A stretch of DNA of 35,693 nt from Prochlorococcus sp. AG-463-F15. Lineage in GTDB: Bacteria > Cyanobacteriota > Cyanobacteriia > PCC-6307 > Cyanobiaceae. Position 1 is the stretch's first letter, and each line of letters begins with the position of its first letter. Shown here piece by piece: positions 27,263-35,693 of this stretch. Under the pieces are notes generated by a model. That model did no database searches, was not told where the DNA came from, and worked only from the letters and a program-made list of their open reading frames with translations. The position numbers were made by a program, and so were the translations under genes. The DNA is taken from contig QCRS01000008.1 in the NCBI GenBank assembly GCA_003211755.1, forward strand, positions 1-35,693, in the 5' to 3' direction.

Positions 27263-28197
27263 TGGAGGCTTCTATTTTGATATTGATTGCTCTGGTTCTT
27301 ACACTCATATTAGCTTTGATTATTTGGTCAAATAAGGATAGAAAGTATCAATCAAGCTTCAGTGTTGCTTCTGCATATGATGCTTGGACAAATGACCAGC
27401 TCCTTGAAAAATTGTGGGGAGAACATGTTCATCTTGGCTATTACACTGATTCATTCCTAAAAACGGATTTTCGGGCTGCAAAGATTGATTTCGTCCATCA
27501 GTTGGTGAGTTGGAGTGGCTTAGATCAACTCCCTAAAGGTTCTAGGATCCTTGATGTTGGATGTGGGATTGGTGGCAGTGCAAGAATTTTGGCGAGTGAT
27601 TATGGTTTTGATGTTGTAGGAATAACAATCAGTCCAGAGCAGGTTAGACGAGCTACTGATTTAACACCCAAGACTCTTTTATGTAGATACGAGTTAATGG
27701 ATGCTCTTGACTTAAAGTTTGAAAAAGGAAGTTTTGATGGAGTTTGGAGTGTAGAAGCAGGCCCTCATATGCCTGATAAGCAGCTTTATGCAGATGAAAT
27801 GCTCAGAGTTCTAAGGCCTGGTGGTGTTTTGGCTGTAGCGGATTGGAATTCGCGAGATTCATCCAATCGCTTACTGAGCAGCTTTGAAAAGTTTGTGATG
27901 AATCAACTACTTAATCAGTGGGCTCATCCTGAATTTGCAACTATTAAAGGCTTTCGTCTGAATTTGTTAAATAGTCGTTTTTGTGGAGGCTCTGTCCAAA
28001 CAGATAATTGGACAAACTTCACTATTCCTTCTTGGATAGACTCTATTTTGGAAGGCTTTCGTCGCCCTGTTTCAGTTATTCGCTTGGGTCCATTGGCTGT
28101 ATTAAAGGGATTAAGGGAAATTCCAACTATTTTGTTAATGCGCTGGGCATTTAAAAATGGTCTTATGCAATTTGGTGTCTTTCGCACACGTGGTTGA
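27262..28197 (+). CDS. 2-methyl-6-phytyl/solanyl-benzoquinone methyltransferase-like (Sll0418 type)
   Basis: The 311-aa product has one N-terminal membrane helix (ILILIALVLTLILALIIW, residues 4-21), then a class I SAM methyltransferase domain. Key stretches are SVASAYDAWTNDQLLEKLWGEHVHLGYY, ILDVGCGIGGSARILASDYGFDVVGITISPEQV (SAM site), VWSVEAGPHMPDK and LRVLRPGGVLAVADWN. The order, the membrane anchor and the C-terminal REIPTILLMRWAF agree closely, from memory, with Synechocystis Sll0418. That enzyme methylates 2-methyl-6-phytyl- and -solanyl-benzoquinol in tocopherol and plastoquinone synthesis. Prochlorococcus certainly needs plastoquinone, so that is the likelier product here, which is inference. 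It overlaps the Lon-domain gene by one base (TAATG). The 3' end is 3 bases from the convergent pheA stop. Confidence 0.85.
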   Translation: MEASILILIALVLTLILALIIWSNKDRKYQSSFSVASAYDAWTNDQLLEKLWGEHVHLGYYTDSFLKTDFRAAKIDFVHQLVSWSGLDQLPKGSRILDVGCGIGGSARILASDYGFDVVGITISPEQVRRATDLTPKTLLCRYELMDALDLKFEKGSFDGVWSVEAGPHMPDKQLYADEMLRVLRPGGVLAVADWNSRDSSNRLLSSFEKFVMNQLLNQWAHPEFATIKGFRLNLLNSRFCGGSVQTDNWTNFTIPSWIDSILEGFRRPVSVIRLGPLAVLKGLREIPTILLMRWAFKNGLMQFGVFRTRG

Positions 28198-28200
28198 CAC

Positions 28201-29043
28201 TTAGTCGGCTTCTATTTCACTACTTGGATAAGCACCAAAATGTACTAGATGTTCACACAATGGTTTCAATCTCTTCATTAATTTCTTATGTGCCCCAGCT
28301 ACTGAATTTGATAATTCTAAATCTATAAAGAATATATATTCACCTAGCTCTCTTTTTGATGGTCTTGATTCAATTCGACTCATATTTAACCCTAGATAGG
28401 CAATTTGGGAAAGGGCCTTTAGTAATGCCCCAGGTTCATTCGCGCGCAATGAAAAAGCAAGACTTGCTATGTGGCCATTTTGCTCAACCTCCTCTCGTTG
28501 AAGTAAAACAAATCTTGTCCTATTTCCTTGAATATCATTAATGGGGTACGCAAGTTCTTGAAGATCTATCAAGTTGTTGGCACATTTTGATCCAATTGCT
28601 GCACGAAACTTGCTATTTCTTACCATTTTCACTGCTTCTGCAGTTGAGTTGGTTGGTAATTGAAGTGCATTGGGTAGATTTTTATTTAACCAACCACTGC
28701 ATTGTGCGAGGGCTTGTGGGTGGGATAGAACTTCCGAAATTTCATTAATAGAACCACTACTTAATAAGCAATGCCTGATTGGCAGTATCAATGCTCTGCG
28801 GATAAACAAGTCTGGATGGCTCCAGAGCCCATCAAGACTTGTTGTTACTCCACCTTCGACTGAGTTTTCTATAGGCACTACTGCTACATCGCAAAGTTTC
28901 TTTGCGGCATGTTCTATTACTGAGCGCAGGCCTACACAGGGTACAAACTTAGGATTTTCCATTTTTTCTAGCCTAGCCAGTGCAACAGCAGCTTTTTCTG
29001 CATAAGTTCCTTCTGGCCCTAGATAAGCGACTTGTGTCGGCAT
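28201..29043 (-). CDS. pheA: Prephenate dehydratase
   Basis: This enzyme converts prephenate to phenylpyruvate in phenylalanine synthesis. The monofunctional 280-aa protein (no chorismate mutase domain) begins VAYLGPEGTYAEKAAVAL. It has VVPIENSVEGGVTTSLDGL, IRRALILPIRHCLLS and the catalytic TRF motif in GNRTRFVLLQ. A C-terminal ACT domain (SLAFSLRANEPGALLKALSQIAYLGLNMSRIESRPSK) with the ESRP motif implies feedback inhibition by phenylalanine. ATG 29043 lies 32 bases from the divergent DUF1997 gene, so the two share a tight promoter region. Confidence 0.96.
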   Translation of the reverse strand: MPTQVAYLGPEGTYAEKAAVALARLEKMENPKFVPCVGLRSVIEHAAKKLCDVAVVPIENSVEGGVTTSLDGLWSHPDLFIRRALILPIRHCLLSSGSINEISEVLSHPQALAQCSGWLNKNLPNALQLPTNSTAEAVKMVRNSKFRAAIGSKCANNLIDLQELAYPINDIQGNRTRFVLLQREEVEQNGHIASLAFSLRANEPGALLKALSQIAYLGLNMSRIESRPSKRELGEYIFFIDLELSNSVAGAHKKLMKRLKPLCEHLVHFGAYPSSEIEAD

Positions 29044-29075
29044 TCGGTAAATCGAACTGAAGGGTCGATAGGATC

Positions 29076-29606
29076 ATGGCGCGTCAGTCGCCGATTATGA
29101 GTCTGGCTTTTGAAGCCAAGCAGAAACTTGATCTGCCTGTGGTCAACAACGCCGATCGTCTTTCTGACTATCTCCTTCAACAGGAGAGAGTCGTTGGTGC
29201 AATGTTGGATGCAACCAAACTCACTCTTCTTGCTCCAGGAAGCTATCGGTATAACGTAACGAGCTTTAGGGTTTTTCAGTTAGAAGTAAATCCAGTTGTA
29301 TCAATTGCGGCTCTTAATAGTGAAGGAAAACTCCGTATGTATGCAACTGATAGTGAGCTTGAGGGCCTTGGCCTAGTTGATGACTTCGTCTTGAAATTGG
29401 ATGCAACTCTAGAGGCAACGCTCAAAGGGCTTGAGGGAGAAGCCTTGCTTGGGGTGACAGTGAGCCCCCCACCACTGTTGAAATTGATTCCTCGCCAAGT
29501 GCTTGAAAGCACAGGTCAATCTATTCTGAGCACTATTTTGCTTGGAATAAAGGCTCGTGTTAGTAAGCAACTGGTTGAAGATTTCAGTAAATGGTGTGAT
29601 GAATAA
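29076..29606 (+). CDS. DUF1997 family protein
   Basis: This 176-aa protein resembles the cyanobacterial and plastid DUF1997 family (START/SRPBCC-like beta-rich fold with a C-terminal helix). Visible features are LSDYLLQQERVVGAMLDATKLTLLAPGSYRYNVTSFRVFQLEVNPVVSI, then LEGEALLGVTVSPPPLLKLIPRQVLESTGQSILSTILLGIKARVSKQLVEDFSKW. The pattern of a membrane- or ligand-binding beta sheet followed by a long helix is typical. No biochemical role is established that I can cite. Family assignment is from memory of the pattern. It is divergent from pheA (32 bp) and convergent with rnhB (22 bp between stops). Confidence 0.75.
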   Translation: MARQSPIMSLAFEAKQKLDLPVVNNADRLSDYLLQQERVVGAMLDATKLTLLAPGSYRYNVTSFRVFQLEVNPVVSIAALNSEGKLRMYATDSELEGLGLVDDFVLKLDATLEATLKGLEGEALLGVTVSPPPLLKLIPRQVLESTGQSILSTILLGIKARVSKQLVEDFSKWCDE

Positions 29607-29628
29607 AGTGGTTATTGAAAAAGAAATT

Positions 29629-30213
29629 TTAAGTTAGAAGTTTTAAAAGGAATGATTGACGATGTAGACGTGTTGGTCCTATCGCAAGTAGAACTTCTCT
29701 ATGAGCTTTGGTGCCATAACCAACATTGGTCTTGAGTCCATATTCTGGATAATGCGCTGACAAACGTTTTATAAGGTCATCACGTGCTTCTTTTGCTAGA
29801 ACACTTGCTGCGGCAATGGCTGGAGATTTGCTTTCTCCATGAATCAAAGTTTGTTGAGGGCCTTTCCAAGGTCTGATTGGTAGCAATCCATCTACTAGAA
29901 CCAAATCTATTGGCTGCGTGAGTCTTTGCAGAGCTCTAAGCATTGCAAGTTCAGTTGCTTTACGTATCCCAACCGTGTCGATTTCTCTAGAAGAGGCTTG
30001 ACCCAGTGTCCAACCTTTAGATTCTTGCTTAATCAGAGGAACCAGCATTGCACGTCTTTTTGCGGTAATGACTTTGCTGTCTTTTAAACCTGCATTGAGC
30101 AATGTGACTCCAGCATCGTTCTCTAGAACAACTGCACTTGCAAAAACTGGACCAAATAAGGATCCTCTGCCAACTTCATCTACTCCTGCGATTAATTGCT
30201 TTTTAGGCTTCAT
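29629..30213 (-). CDS. rnhB: Ribonuclease HII
   Basis: RNase HII cuts the RNA strand of RNA-DNA hybrids and removes single ribonucleotides from DNA. The 194-aa protein begins [22 protein letters not shown], which holds the first catalytic Asp-Glu pair and the GRG motif. [12 protein letters not shown] follows, then VLVDGL (third acidic residue) and [18 protein letters not shown] (fourth). C-terminal [14 protein letters not shown] is typical. Its first 11 bases overlap the end of rne, so the two are almost certainly one transcript, with RNA-processing functions grouped together. Confidence 0.95.
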   Translation of the reverse strand: MKPKKQLIAGVDEVGRGSLFGPVFASAVVLENDAGVTLLNAGLKDSKVITAKRRAMLVPLIKQESKGWTLGQASSREIDTVGIRKATELAMLRALQRLTQPIDLVLVDGLLPIRPWKGPQQTLIHGESKSPAIAAASVLAKEARDDLIKRLSAHYPEYGLKTNVGYGTKAHREVLLAIGPTRLHRQSFLLKLLT

Positions 30214-32143
30214 TTTCGGTCGTAGCTGATGAACGACGGCGACGGCGACGTGGATCCTCTACTTCTTTTTCTACTTCAGGTAAAGATTCAGCTCCTGACA
30301 ATTCAATACTTTCCGATTGATGACTTCTTTCCTCATCATTAATTTCTATAGTGGAATCTTCTTTTTTCTCTACAGGATGGGAGGTCTTAATGAGATCTTC
30401 TCCATTAATTGAAGAAGATGTAGTTACCTCACTTCGACTGATTACACGATTAGTACCATTTCCACCTTTCCCTCTTCTTCGACGACGGTTTGCTGTCCCA
30501 ACAAGTTGTTTCCTGGACTCTTCTAAGACTTTTTCGATCTCTTCATCAGGCCTAATTACACGCACAATTAGGTTTTCATTTGTTGGTGTTTGATCGAGCA
30601 ATAGCAGGGGATTTAATCCTAAATAGCTAAAAACTTCTTCTTGCTCAGAATCCATGCAAACGCCAATGAGTTCTGGATCTTGCCTAGGAACGGAGTTATC
30701 AGAAGAGGTCGTATCTGATGATGGCTCTTGAAGATTCGTATTTGAAACGTCCTCAGGCACTGTTTCATTTGCAAGTGATACTGAAGTGATCTCATTGCTA
30801 CGGTTTTTCCCTAATCGCTTGAGACGAAGATTATTATTTTCTAATGAGACTTGTTCATCTGATCCTGAAGGACTATTAGATCTCACCAATCCAGTAGCTG
30901 TGGCTAAAGGTTGTGGAAGCTCTTTTCCAGGGAGCGCAGCTGTCTGGCCAATACCTCCACAGGTTTGGCAGGTTTTACCAAATAATTCATAAATATTTTG
31001 ACCTTGGCGTTTCCTGGTTAGTTCAACTAGTCCCAACTCAGTAAGCTGTGCGATTTGTGGACGAGAAGAATCCTCTCTTACTGCTGAGGTGAAATGCTCA
31101 AGTAATTGCAATTGATCTCGACGTGATTCCATATCTATGAAATCGATGATGATTACACCGCCTATATTGCGAAGCTTGAGTTGCCGAGCTATCTCTATTG
31201 CTGCTTCACAATTGGTCCACAAGACTGTCTCTCTAGAATTTGCTGAGCGTGTGAAAGATCCTGAGTTGACATCAATAACTGTCATTGCCTCAGTTGGCTC
31301 GATGACTACGTAACCACCTGAGGGCAAATTCACCCTTGGCTGTAGTGCATCATGTATAGCTGAGTTGACCCTGAAATGATTTAGTAAATCGTTAGGCTCG
31401 CTGTGAGCCTCAACTATGACGTTCGGAGCATCTTGAGCTAAAAAACTGCTAACACGGTCTACAGCATTAACTTCGTCAACGACCACTCGTACTAGATCAC
31501 GACCAATATGATCACGTAAGACCCTGTGAATGAAGTCTTCATCACGATTTAAAAGTATTGGTGGGGCATAACTTTCAGCAGCTTGTTGAATAGCTTCCCA
31601 CTGATGCAGAAGATTCTCAAGGTCATTAATTAGTAGTTCTTCGTTGACACCATTTGCTTCGGTGCGCATTAAAAGGCCATTCCCAGGAGGTTTGATTAAT
31701 ACTCCTAAGGCTCTTAGCCTGTTCCTCTCTGATTCAGAATTTATTCGACGAGAAATATTGACACCTTGACCATGGGGTTGAAGGACTAGGTAGCGTCCTG
31801 GTAATGAAAGATTGCCTGTGAGCCTGGGACCTTTCGTCCCAGTGGGCTCTTTCATTACCTGCACCAAAACTTGTTGACGAGGCTCAAGGAGCTCTGTTAT
31901 TCCAGCGGCACCTTTCTTAAGTCTCAATGGACCTAAGTCAGTGACGTGAATGAACCCATTTTTCTCACTCTCTCCAATATTTACGAAGGCAGCATCGATT
32001 CCAGGAAGTACGTTCTCAACAGTGCCTAAATAGACATCTCCAATTTGGTATCGACCCTGGGCGACAATTAATTCATCGACTCGCTCATCTGTGAGCAATG
32101 CTGCTATACGCAGCTGCTCTGCGATGACAATTTGCTGGGGCAT
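30203..32143 (-). CDS. rne: Ribonuclease E/G
   Basis: This is the endoribonuclease of bulk mRNA decay and rRNA/tRNA processing. The 646-aa product has an N-terminal S1 domain ([39 protein letters not shown]), a 5' sensor and DNase I-like catalytic region with VIDVNSGSF and [15 protein letters not shown] (catalytic Asp), and a Zn-link CQTCGGIG. The C-terminal 250 residues are low complexity and acidic, with two basic patches: [10 protein letters not shown] and the terminal [15 protein letters not shown]. In cyanobacteria the RRRRRRSSA nonapeptide recruits polynucleotide phosphorylase (established in Anabaena); it is present here intact. Membrane-binding and large scaffold domains of the E. coli type are absent. 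It overlaps rnhB by 11 bases. Confidence 0.96.
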   Translation of the reverse strand: MPQQIVIAEQLRIAALLTDERVDELIVAQGRYQIGDVYLGTVENVLPGIDAAFVNIGESEKNGFIHVTDLGPLRLKKGAAGITELLEPRQQVLVQVMKEPTGTKGPRLTGNLSLPGRYLVLQPHGQGVNISRRINSESERNRLRALGVLIKPPGNGLLMRTEANGVNEELLINDLENLLHQWEAIQQAAESYAPPILLNRDEDFIHRVLRDHIGRDLVRVVVDEVNAVDRVSSFLAQDAPNVIVEAHSEPNDLLNHFRVNSAIHDALQPRVNLPSGGYVVIEPTEAMTVIDVNSGSFTRSANSRETVLWTNCEAAIEIARQLKLRNIGGVIIIDFIDMESRRDQLQLLEHFTSAVREDSSRPQIAQLTELGLVELTRKRQGQNIYELFGKTCQTCGGIGQTAALPGKELPQPLATATGLVRSNSPSGSDEQVSLENNNLRLKRLGKNRSNEITSVSLANETVPEDVSNTNLQEPSSDTTSSDNSVPRQDPELIGVCMDSEQEEVFSYLGLNPLLLLDQTPTNENLIVRVIRPDEEIEKVLEESRKQLVGTANRRRRRGKGGNGTNRVISRSEVTTSSSINGEDLIKTSHPVEKKEDSTIEINDEERSHQSESIELSGAESLPEVEKEVEDPRRRRRRSSATTENEA

Positions 32144-32222
32144 ATATAGGAAAAAGTAGGAGCCCTACTTGGCTCTGAAACGATTGCAAACTTGCAGTTA
32201 CTCTGCGAAGTTTTGAAATTCA

Positions 32223-32363
32223 ATGGTTAACGACCAAAGGTCGATTGAAGTAATTATGGAGCAAGTACTCCATTTAAATGCGATGGATGCTCATCCGGAG
32301 CTGACGGACCGGAAGATGCGAGGGGCAAAAGGCCTCGATTTCCTCAAGACTGGGGTGAACTAA
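32223..32363 (+). CDS. 46-aa hydrophilic ORF between rne and the radical SAM gene (hypothetical)
   Basis: ATG 32223 opens MVNDQRSIEVIMEQVLHLNAMDAHPELTDRKMRGAKGLDFLKTGVN with TAA at 32361. It is too short for the ORF track. Reasons to believe it: amino-acid composition is balanced, the predicted structure is two helices with a basic turn, the local GC is higher than in real intergenic DNA here, and it ends 6 bases before an inverted-repeat terminator candidate. It has no membrane helix or recognised motif. It is divergent from rne (79 bp) and convergent with the radical SAM gene. It could be a regulatory leader of unrelated function or non-coding. Confidence 0.5.
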   Translation: MVNDQRSIEVIMEQVLHLNAMDAHPELTDRKMRGAKGLDFLKTGVN

Positions 32364-32368
32364 GGCCT

Positions 32369-32410
32369 ATACGCGTTTGTGGCAAAAGTTGCCCGAATCG
32401 TCGCGTATTT
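32369..32410 (+). terminator. Candidate terminator after the 46-aa ORF
   Basis: ATACGCG (32369-32375) pairs with CGCGTAT (32402-32408) and encloses an inner hairpin GGCAA-AAG-TTGCC (32381-32393). Only three T follow, so termination may be weak. It lies between convergent genes and could serve both. Confidence 0.5.
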
Positions 32411-32416
32411 ATGACC

Positions 32417-35086
32417 CTAGCATTCAAGTAACTGGATTTCATCTCTTTGTACACGTGAAATTATTAGGGGTTGTCCTAGAGATTCCTCTATCCAATGCTT
32501 TATCTGCAAAGGCTTAATACTTCTTCCAAATGGATCTACCAAAGTATTTAGTTTCAGGCGGATTGGTAATGCGGCTTCATCATTTCTTTTGAGAGTTATT
32601 TGCAGAGAGCGTAGCTGTGAACGACAGTTTCTTTTTCGAGGTTTTCCTTTTTTGTCAGTGTCATCCCAAATCAGTCCTTCCGAGCTGAAAAGAGAATCGA
32701 TGGCATGCTGCCATTCATATTCGGAGGGATCATATCCTGTCCTGACTTGGAGATTAAAACTCCAGACAGAAGAAGCTAGTTTTTGAGAAATACTTCCAGA
32801 ACTAATCGCTACAACTTTTGCATTTATTAGGGCTAAGCCTAAAGGTAAATTGATTTGCAATTTTTGTCTTACGTATTCAGCCTCAACTTGTTCTGAAAAG
32901 TCTATATCCATCCATTCTCCGAAAGCTTCAACCCCTAGTGGTAAAGCCAGAGCAATTTGTAGTCGCGGCAGAGGATGAAAACCCGCACTAAAACTAACTG
33001 GTAATTTGCTTCGTCGAAGTGCTCTTTCTAATAAACGCAAAAGATCCAAATGACTTAAAAGGTTCATAGGGCTTGTTTTCGCAAACTTGAAGCGGAGTCG
33101 ACAGATTCGTTCACTAGGAGGAGATTTCTTGATCCTTTGAATAGGTATTTCTGGAGGAGAGACAGTTATGTTTTGTCCAAGTTCAGGGCCACATACGCCA
33201 CATTTACTGCAGCTACTAAATGAACAGTCGGGGACGACTAATGAATCAAGAGCCCGCTGCAGATCTTCTCCTAGCCACTCTTTATCTATGCCTGTATCAA
33301 TGTGATCCCATGGCAGTGGTTGAGAACAAAATTTTTTTAGATCATCTCGACGGAGTGCTTCTACATCACTCCAGCAACCCAGCTCAAGCTTTCTATAATT
33401 CCCTTCCAGACCGGCCCTAGCAATAGCTTTGGACCATGCTGCATAAGCATTGTCTAAGGATTCGAACCAGGCGTCCATTCCAGCACCTTCTCGCCAAGCT
33501 GCTTCGATTACTCCTGCCAGTTGCCTGTCTCCTCTTCCAATGAAGTCTTCCATTGCAGAAAGACGCAAATCTGTGAAATTACTTTTTATACCTTTTAATG
33601 AACGGAATCTTTGCTTTAAAAGCTTTTGTCTTCTCTCTAATTCAGTCTTTGCGACACTGTGCCATTGAAAAGGGGTATGAGGTTTTGGAGTGAAGTTGCT
33701 TATCGTTATGTTCAATTTCAAGTGTCCTAAGTCTCTACAGTTTTCTTGCAACATTTGGCAAGTATCTCCAATCCCTATGACATCTGCATCTGTTTCTCCA
33801 GGAAGTCCAATCATGAAATAGAGCTTTACTTTCCTATATCCGTTTTCCATTGCTATGCGAATACCTTTTATAAGATCAGCATCTGTAAGCCCTTTATTAA
33901 CGATGTTTCTTAGTCTTTGAGTACCCGCTTCAGGAGCAAAAGTCAGGCTTGATTTTCTATTGCCACCCAAGATATGAGCAATATCATCACTAAAGCGATC
34001 TATACGTTGACTAGGTAATTGTAAGGAGACATTTTTCTCTGCGAGTCGATTCTTTAATTCGATTCCTACTGCAGGTAATGCTAGGTAATCACTACAACTA
34101 AGAGAAAGCAGAGAAAAGTCGCTATATCCAGTTTTCTCAAGACCCATTTCCACCGCACTGATTATCTCTTTTGGCTCCACATCTCTGGCAGGCCGGGTTA
34201 TCATTCCTGGTTGACAGAAACGACATCCCCGGGTGCAACCTCTCCGGATTTCTATAGTTAATCGATCGTGGACTGTTGAGATATTTGGAACTAAACCCAC
34301 TGCATAGTGGGGCATGGGAGTGGCAACTCTTCTAATGACCCTTTTAGGGACGAAGGAATCTATTGGAATAAGAGTTGTTTGATCTTTTCCATATTTATAG
34401 AGAGAGGGTATGTAGACCCCTGGTATTTCAGATAGATCACGTAGTAATGCTGATCGTGAAATCTGAGTGGCTTTAGATTCGGAAATTACAAGGCCAATTT
34501 CTGGTAAAAGTTCTTCACCATCACCTAGAGCAAAAAAGTCAAAGAAATTTGAATAAGGCTCAGGATTACTTGTGGCAGTTGGCCCTCCTGCAAAGATTAG
34601 TGGAGGGGAATTGGGATGATTTAGAGGCAAATTTCCACGATCTTGGGAATGCAATGGAATATCTGCCAAGTCCAACATTTCTAAAATGTTTGTAGCACCT
34701 AGCTCGTAGCTAAGACTGAAGCCAAGAATATCGAACGCGAAAAGTGGTCTACGGCTTTCAATACCAAATAAATATTCTGAGCTTTTTCGAAGACGTTGGG
34801 CGAGATCATTGGCCGGAAGATAAGCCCTATCACATATTTGACCAGGGATTGAATTCAGAATGGAGTAGAGAATTATGTGTCCAGAATTACTGATGCCAAT
34901 TTCGTATAGATCTGGATAGGTAAGAGCCCAGCGAACCTTTGCTTTTTCCCAATCACGTGGTTTAACTCCTAATTCATGCCCTATATATCGCGCTGGTTTA
35001 TTGATATCTACATCGACCAATGCCTCAAAATCAATTGGTTTGAGGTGATTAGTTCGATTTAGAAGGTCCTTAGAGGCAAGAGTCAT
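32417..35086 (-). CDS. Radical SAM protein fused to DUF2344 (TIGR03960-TIGR03936 type)
   Basis: The N-terminal two-thirds is a radical SAM enzyme of the uncharacterised TIGR03960 type: INKPARYIGHELG, ALTYPDLYEIGISNSGH, FAGGPTATSNPEPYSNFFDFFALGDGEELLPE, then the cluster motif RRGCTRGCRFCQPGMITRPAR (CxxxCxxC). A Cys-rich linker CSFSSCSKCGVCGPELG leads into a C-terminal DUF2344 domain (RLRFKFAKTSPMNLLSHLDLLRLLERALRRSKLPVSFSAGFHPLPRLQIALALPLGVE). ATG codons at 35146, 35116 and 35086 are all possible. I chose 35086 (889 aa) because the conserved region starts about 30 residues later and this leaves room for the divergent dapL promoter. Family knowledge: DUF2344 genes are repeatedly found beside RNase E/G genes, as here; substrate unknown, RNA or ribosome modification is a guess. 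Confidence 0.9.
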   Translation of the reverse strand: MTLASKDLLNRTNHLKPIDFEALVDVDINKPARYIGHELGVKPRDWEKAKVRWALTYPDLYEIGISNSGHIILYSILNSIPGQICDRAYLPANDLAQRLRKSSEYLFGIESRRPLFAFDILGFSLSYELGATNILEMLDLADIPLHSQDRGNLPLNHPNSPPLIFAGGPTATSNPEPYSNFFDFFALGDGEELLPEIGLVISESKATQISRSALLRDLSEIPGVYIPSLYKYGKDQTTLIPIDSFVPKRVIRRVATPMPHYAVGLVPNISTVHDRLTIEIRRGCTRGCRFCQPGMITRPARDVEPKEIISAVEMGLEKTGYSDFSLLSLSCSDYLALPAVGIELKNRLAEKNVSLQLPSQRIDRFSDDIAHILGGNRKSSLTFAPEAGTQRLRNIVNKGLTDADLIKGIRIAMENGYRKVKLYFMIGLPGETDADVIGIGDTCQMLQENCRDLGHLKLNITISNFTPKPHTPFQWHSVAKTELERRQKLLKQRFRSLKGIKSNFTDLRLSAMEDFIGRGDRQLAGVIEAAWREGAGMDAWFESLDNAYAAWSKAIARAGLEGNYRKLELGCWSDVEALRRDDLKKFCSQPLPWDHIDTGIDKEWLGEDLQRALDSLVVPDCSFSSCSKCGVCGPELGQNITVSPPEIPIQRIKKSPPSERICRLRFKFAKTSPMNLLSHLDLLRLLERALRRSKLPVSFSAGFHPLPRLQIALALPLGVEAFGEWMDIDFSEQVEAEYVRQKLQINLPLGLALINAKVVAISSGSISQKLASSVWSFNLQVRTGYDPSEYEWQHAIDSLFSSEGLIWDDTDKKGKPRKRNCRSQLRSLQITLKRNDEAALPIRLKLNTLVDPFGRSIKPLQIKHWIEESLGQPLIISRVQRDEIQLLEC

Positions 35087-35183
35087 AACAGAGAAAAAAC
35101 CTTCTCTGAAATACATCGTATGGAAGGACTCCACAGATGGACACATTCCATAGCAGTATGAAGTTGCTTATGCATTTGCTTGT

Positions 35184-35693
35184 GTGGTTAAGGTCAATTC
35201 CAACTACCTCAAACTCAAGGCTGGGTATTTGTTCCCTGAAATTGCTAGACGAGTTAAGGCATTTAATTTGGAGCATCCTCACGCAAATCTCATTCGATTA
35301 GGCATAGGAGATGTAACAGAACCTCTTCCTTTGACCTGTCGAAATGCAATGAAAAAAGCCATTGATGAGATGGGTACTGAATCTGGGTTTCATGGGTATG
35401 GTCCAGAGCAAGGTTATAACTGGCTTAGGGAAACAATTGCTAACTTCGATTACAAGAAACGTGGCTGTGAAGTTTCTGCAGATGAGATATTTATTTCTGA
35501 TGGCTCAAAGTGTGATAGCAGCAATATTCTCGATATTCTTGGAGAAGAGAATCGTATTGCAGTTACAGATCCGGTTTATCCAGTTTATGTAGATAGTAAT
35601 GTTATGACTGGCCGAACTGGTAAGTCTGTAGAAACTGGAGAATATGAAGGCCTTGCTTATTTACCAATAAATGAGGCCAATAACTTTCAGCCA
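35184..35693 (+). CDS. dapL: LL-diaminopimelate aminotransferase, N-terminal part (3' end outside window)
   Basis: This PLP enzyme makes LL-diaminopimelate directly from tetrahydrodipicolinate, the lysine and peptidoglycan route in cyanobacteria, plants and Chlamydia. It is missing from the ORF track because no stop is reached. GTG 35184 opens [27 protein letters not shown], then [45 protein letters not shown] and [13 protein letters not shown]. This order of substrate and PLP-phosphate contacts is characteristic of DapL. In-frame stop at 35151 bounds the N-terminus and no ATG is available. 170 residues are visible of about 408. It is divergent from the radical SAM gene. Confidence 0.95.
   Translation, partial: MVKVNSNYLKLKAGYLFPEIARRVKAFNLEHPHANLIRLGIGDVTEPLPLTCRNAMKKAIDEMGTESGFHGYGPEQGYNWLRETIANFDYKKRGCEVSADEIFISDGSKCDSSNILDILGEENRIAVTDPVYPVYVDSNVMTGRTGKSVETGEYEGLAYLPINEANNFQP

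Noticed and set aside
32144-32416. Known structured RNA (tmRNA, SRP RNA or RNase P) between rne and the radical SAM gene
   Set aside because: I could not match diagnostic core motifs of these RNAs; the open frame and hairpin are better explained as a small ORF with a terminator.

Overview
The window looks like a chromosomal segment of a marine picocyanobacterium, most likely a low-light-adapted Prochlorococcus. The evidence is photosystem I genes (psaI-psaL and psaB-psaA), a ferredoxin-type glutamate synthase, a plastoquinone/tocopherol-type methyltransferase of the Synechocystis Sll0418 type, and an RNase E ending in the cyanobacterial RRRRRRSSA tail. By eye the base composition is moderately AT-rich, lower in GC than I would expect for marine Synechococcus. 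The species assignment is inference; no database was consulted.

Layout. (1) 1-5870, accessory and envelope zone: the end of alanine racemase, tRNA-Ser(GCU), then three small membrane-protein genes. One of these carries 33 perfect AAA(E/D)KK hexapeptides. They are followed by a beta-lactamase-fold hydrolase divergent from an NlpC/P60 endopeptidase, a GT2 glycosyltransferase, and a convergent HEAT-like membrane protein. (2) 6011-12133, photosystem I: psaI-psaL forward, a small unknown membrane protein, then psaA-psaB on the minus strand with a strong terminator and a hairpin-rich leader. (3) 12365-16794: an exported two-repeat protein, a cbiG-cobJ fusion for cobalamin synthesis, tRNA-Pro(CGG), lipA and a YCII protein. 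(4) 16798-21381: glutamate synthase, minus strand. (5) 21767-28197: the str operon (rpsL, rpsG, fusA, tuf, rpsJ), followed by a Lon-N-domain protein and a quinone methyltransferase joined by a TAATG overlap. (6) 28201-35693: pheA, a DUF1997 protein, rnhB and rne (overlapping), an unlisted 46-aa ORF, a large radical SAM-DUF2344 fusion, and the start of dapL.

Most of the window is conserved core genome. The least explained part is 765-2497. There, three consecutive same-strand genes share a juxtamembrane motif of the form (E)LxxxSVxxN followed by one transmembrane helix, but carry completely different soluble parts. One has a roughly 200-residue Lys-rich helical rod, one has acidic and Ser/Thr-rich flanks, and one is a 44-aa minimal version absent from the ORF track. 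I regard this as the best candidate for an undescribed system. Other notable points are a G9 tract just before the catalytic Cys of the NlpC/P60 gene, an internal duplication in the exported protein at 12365, and the small ORF between rne and the radical SAM gene.
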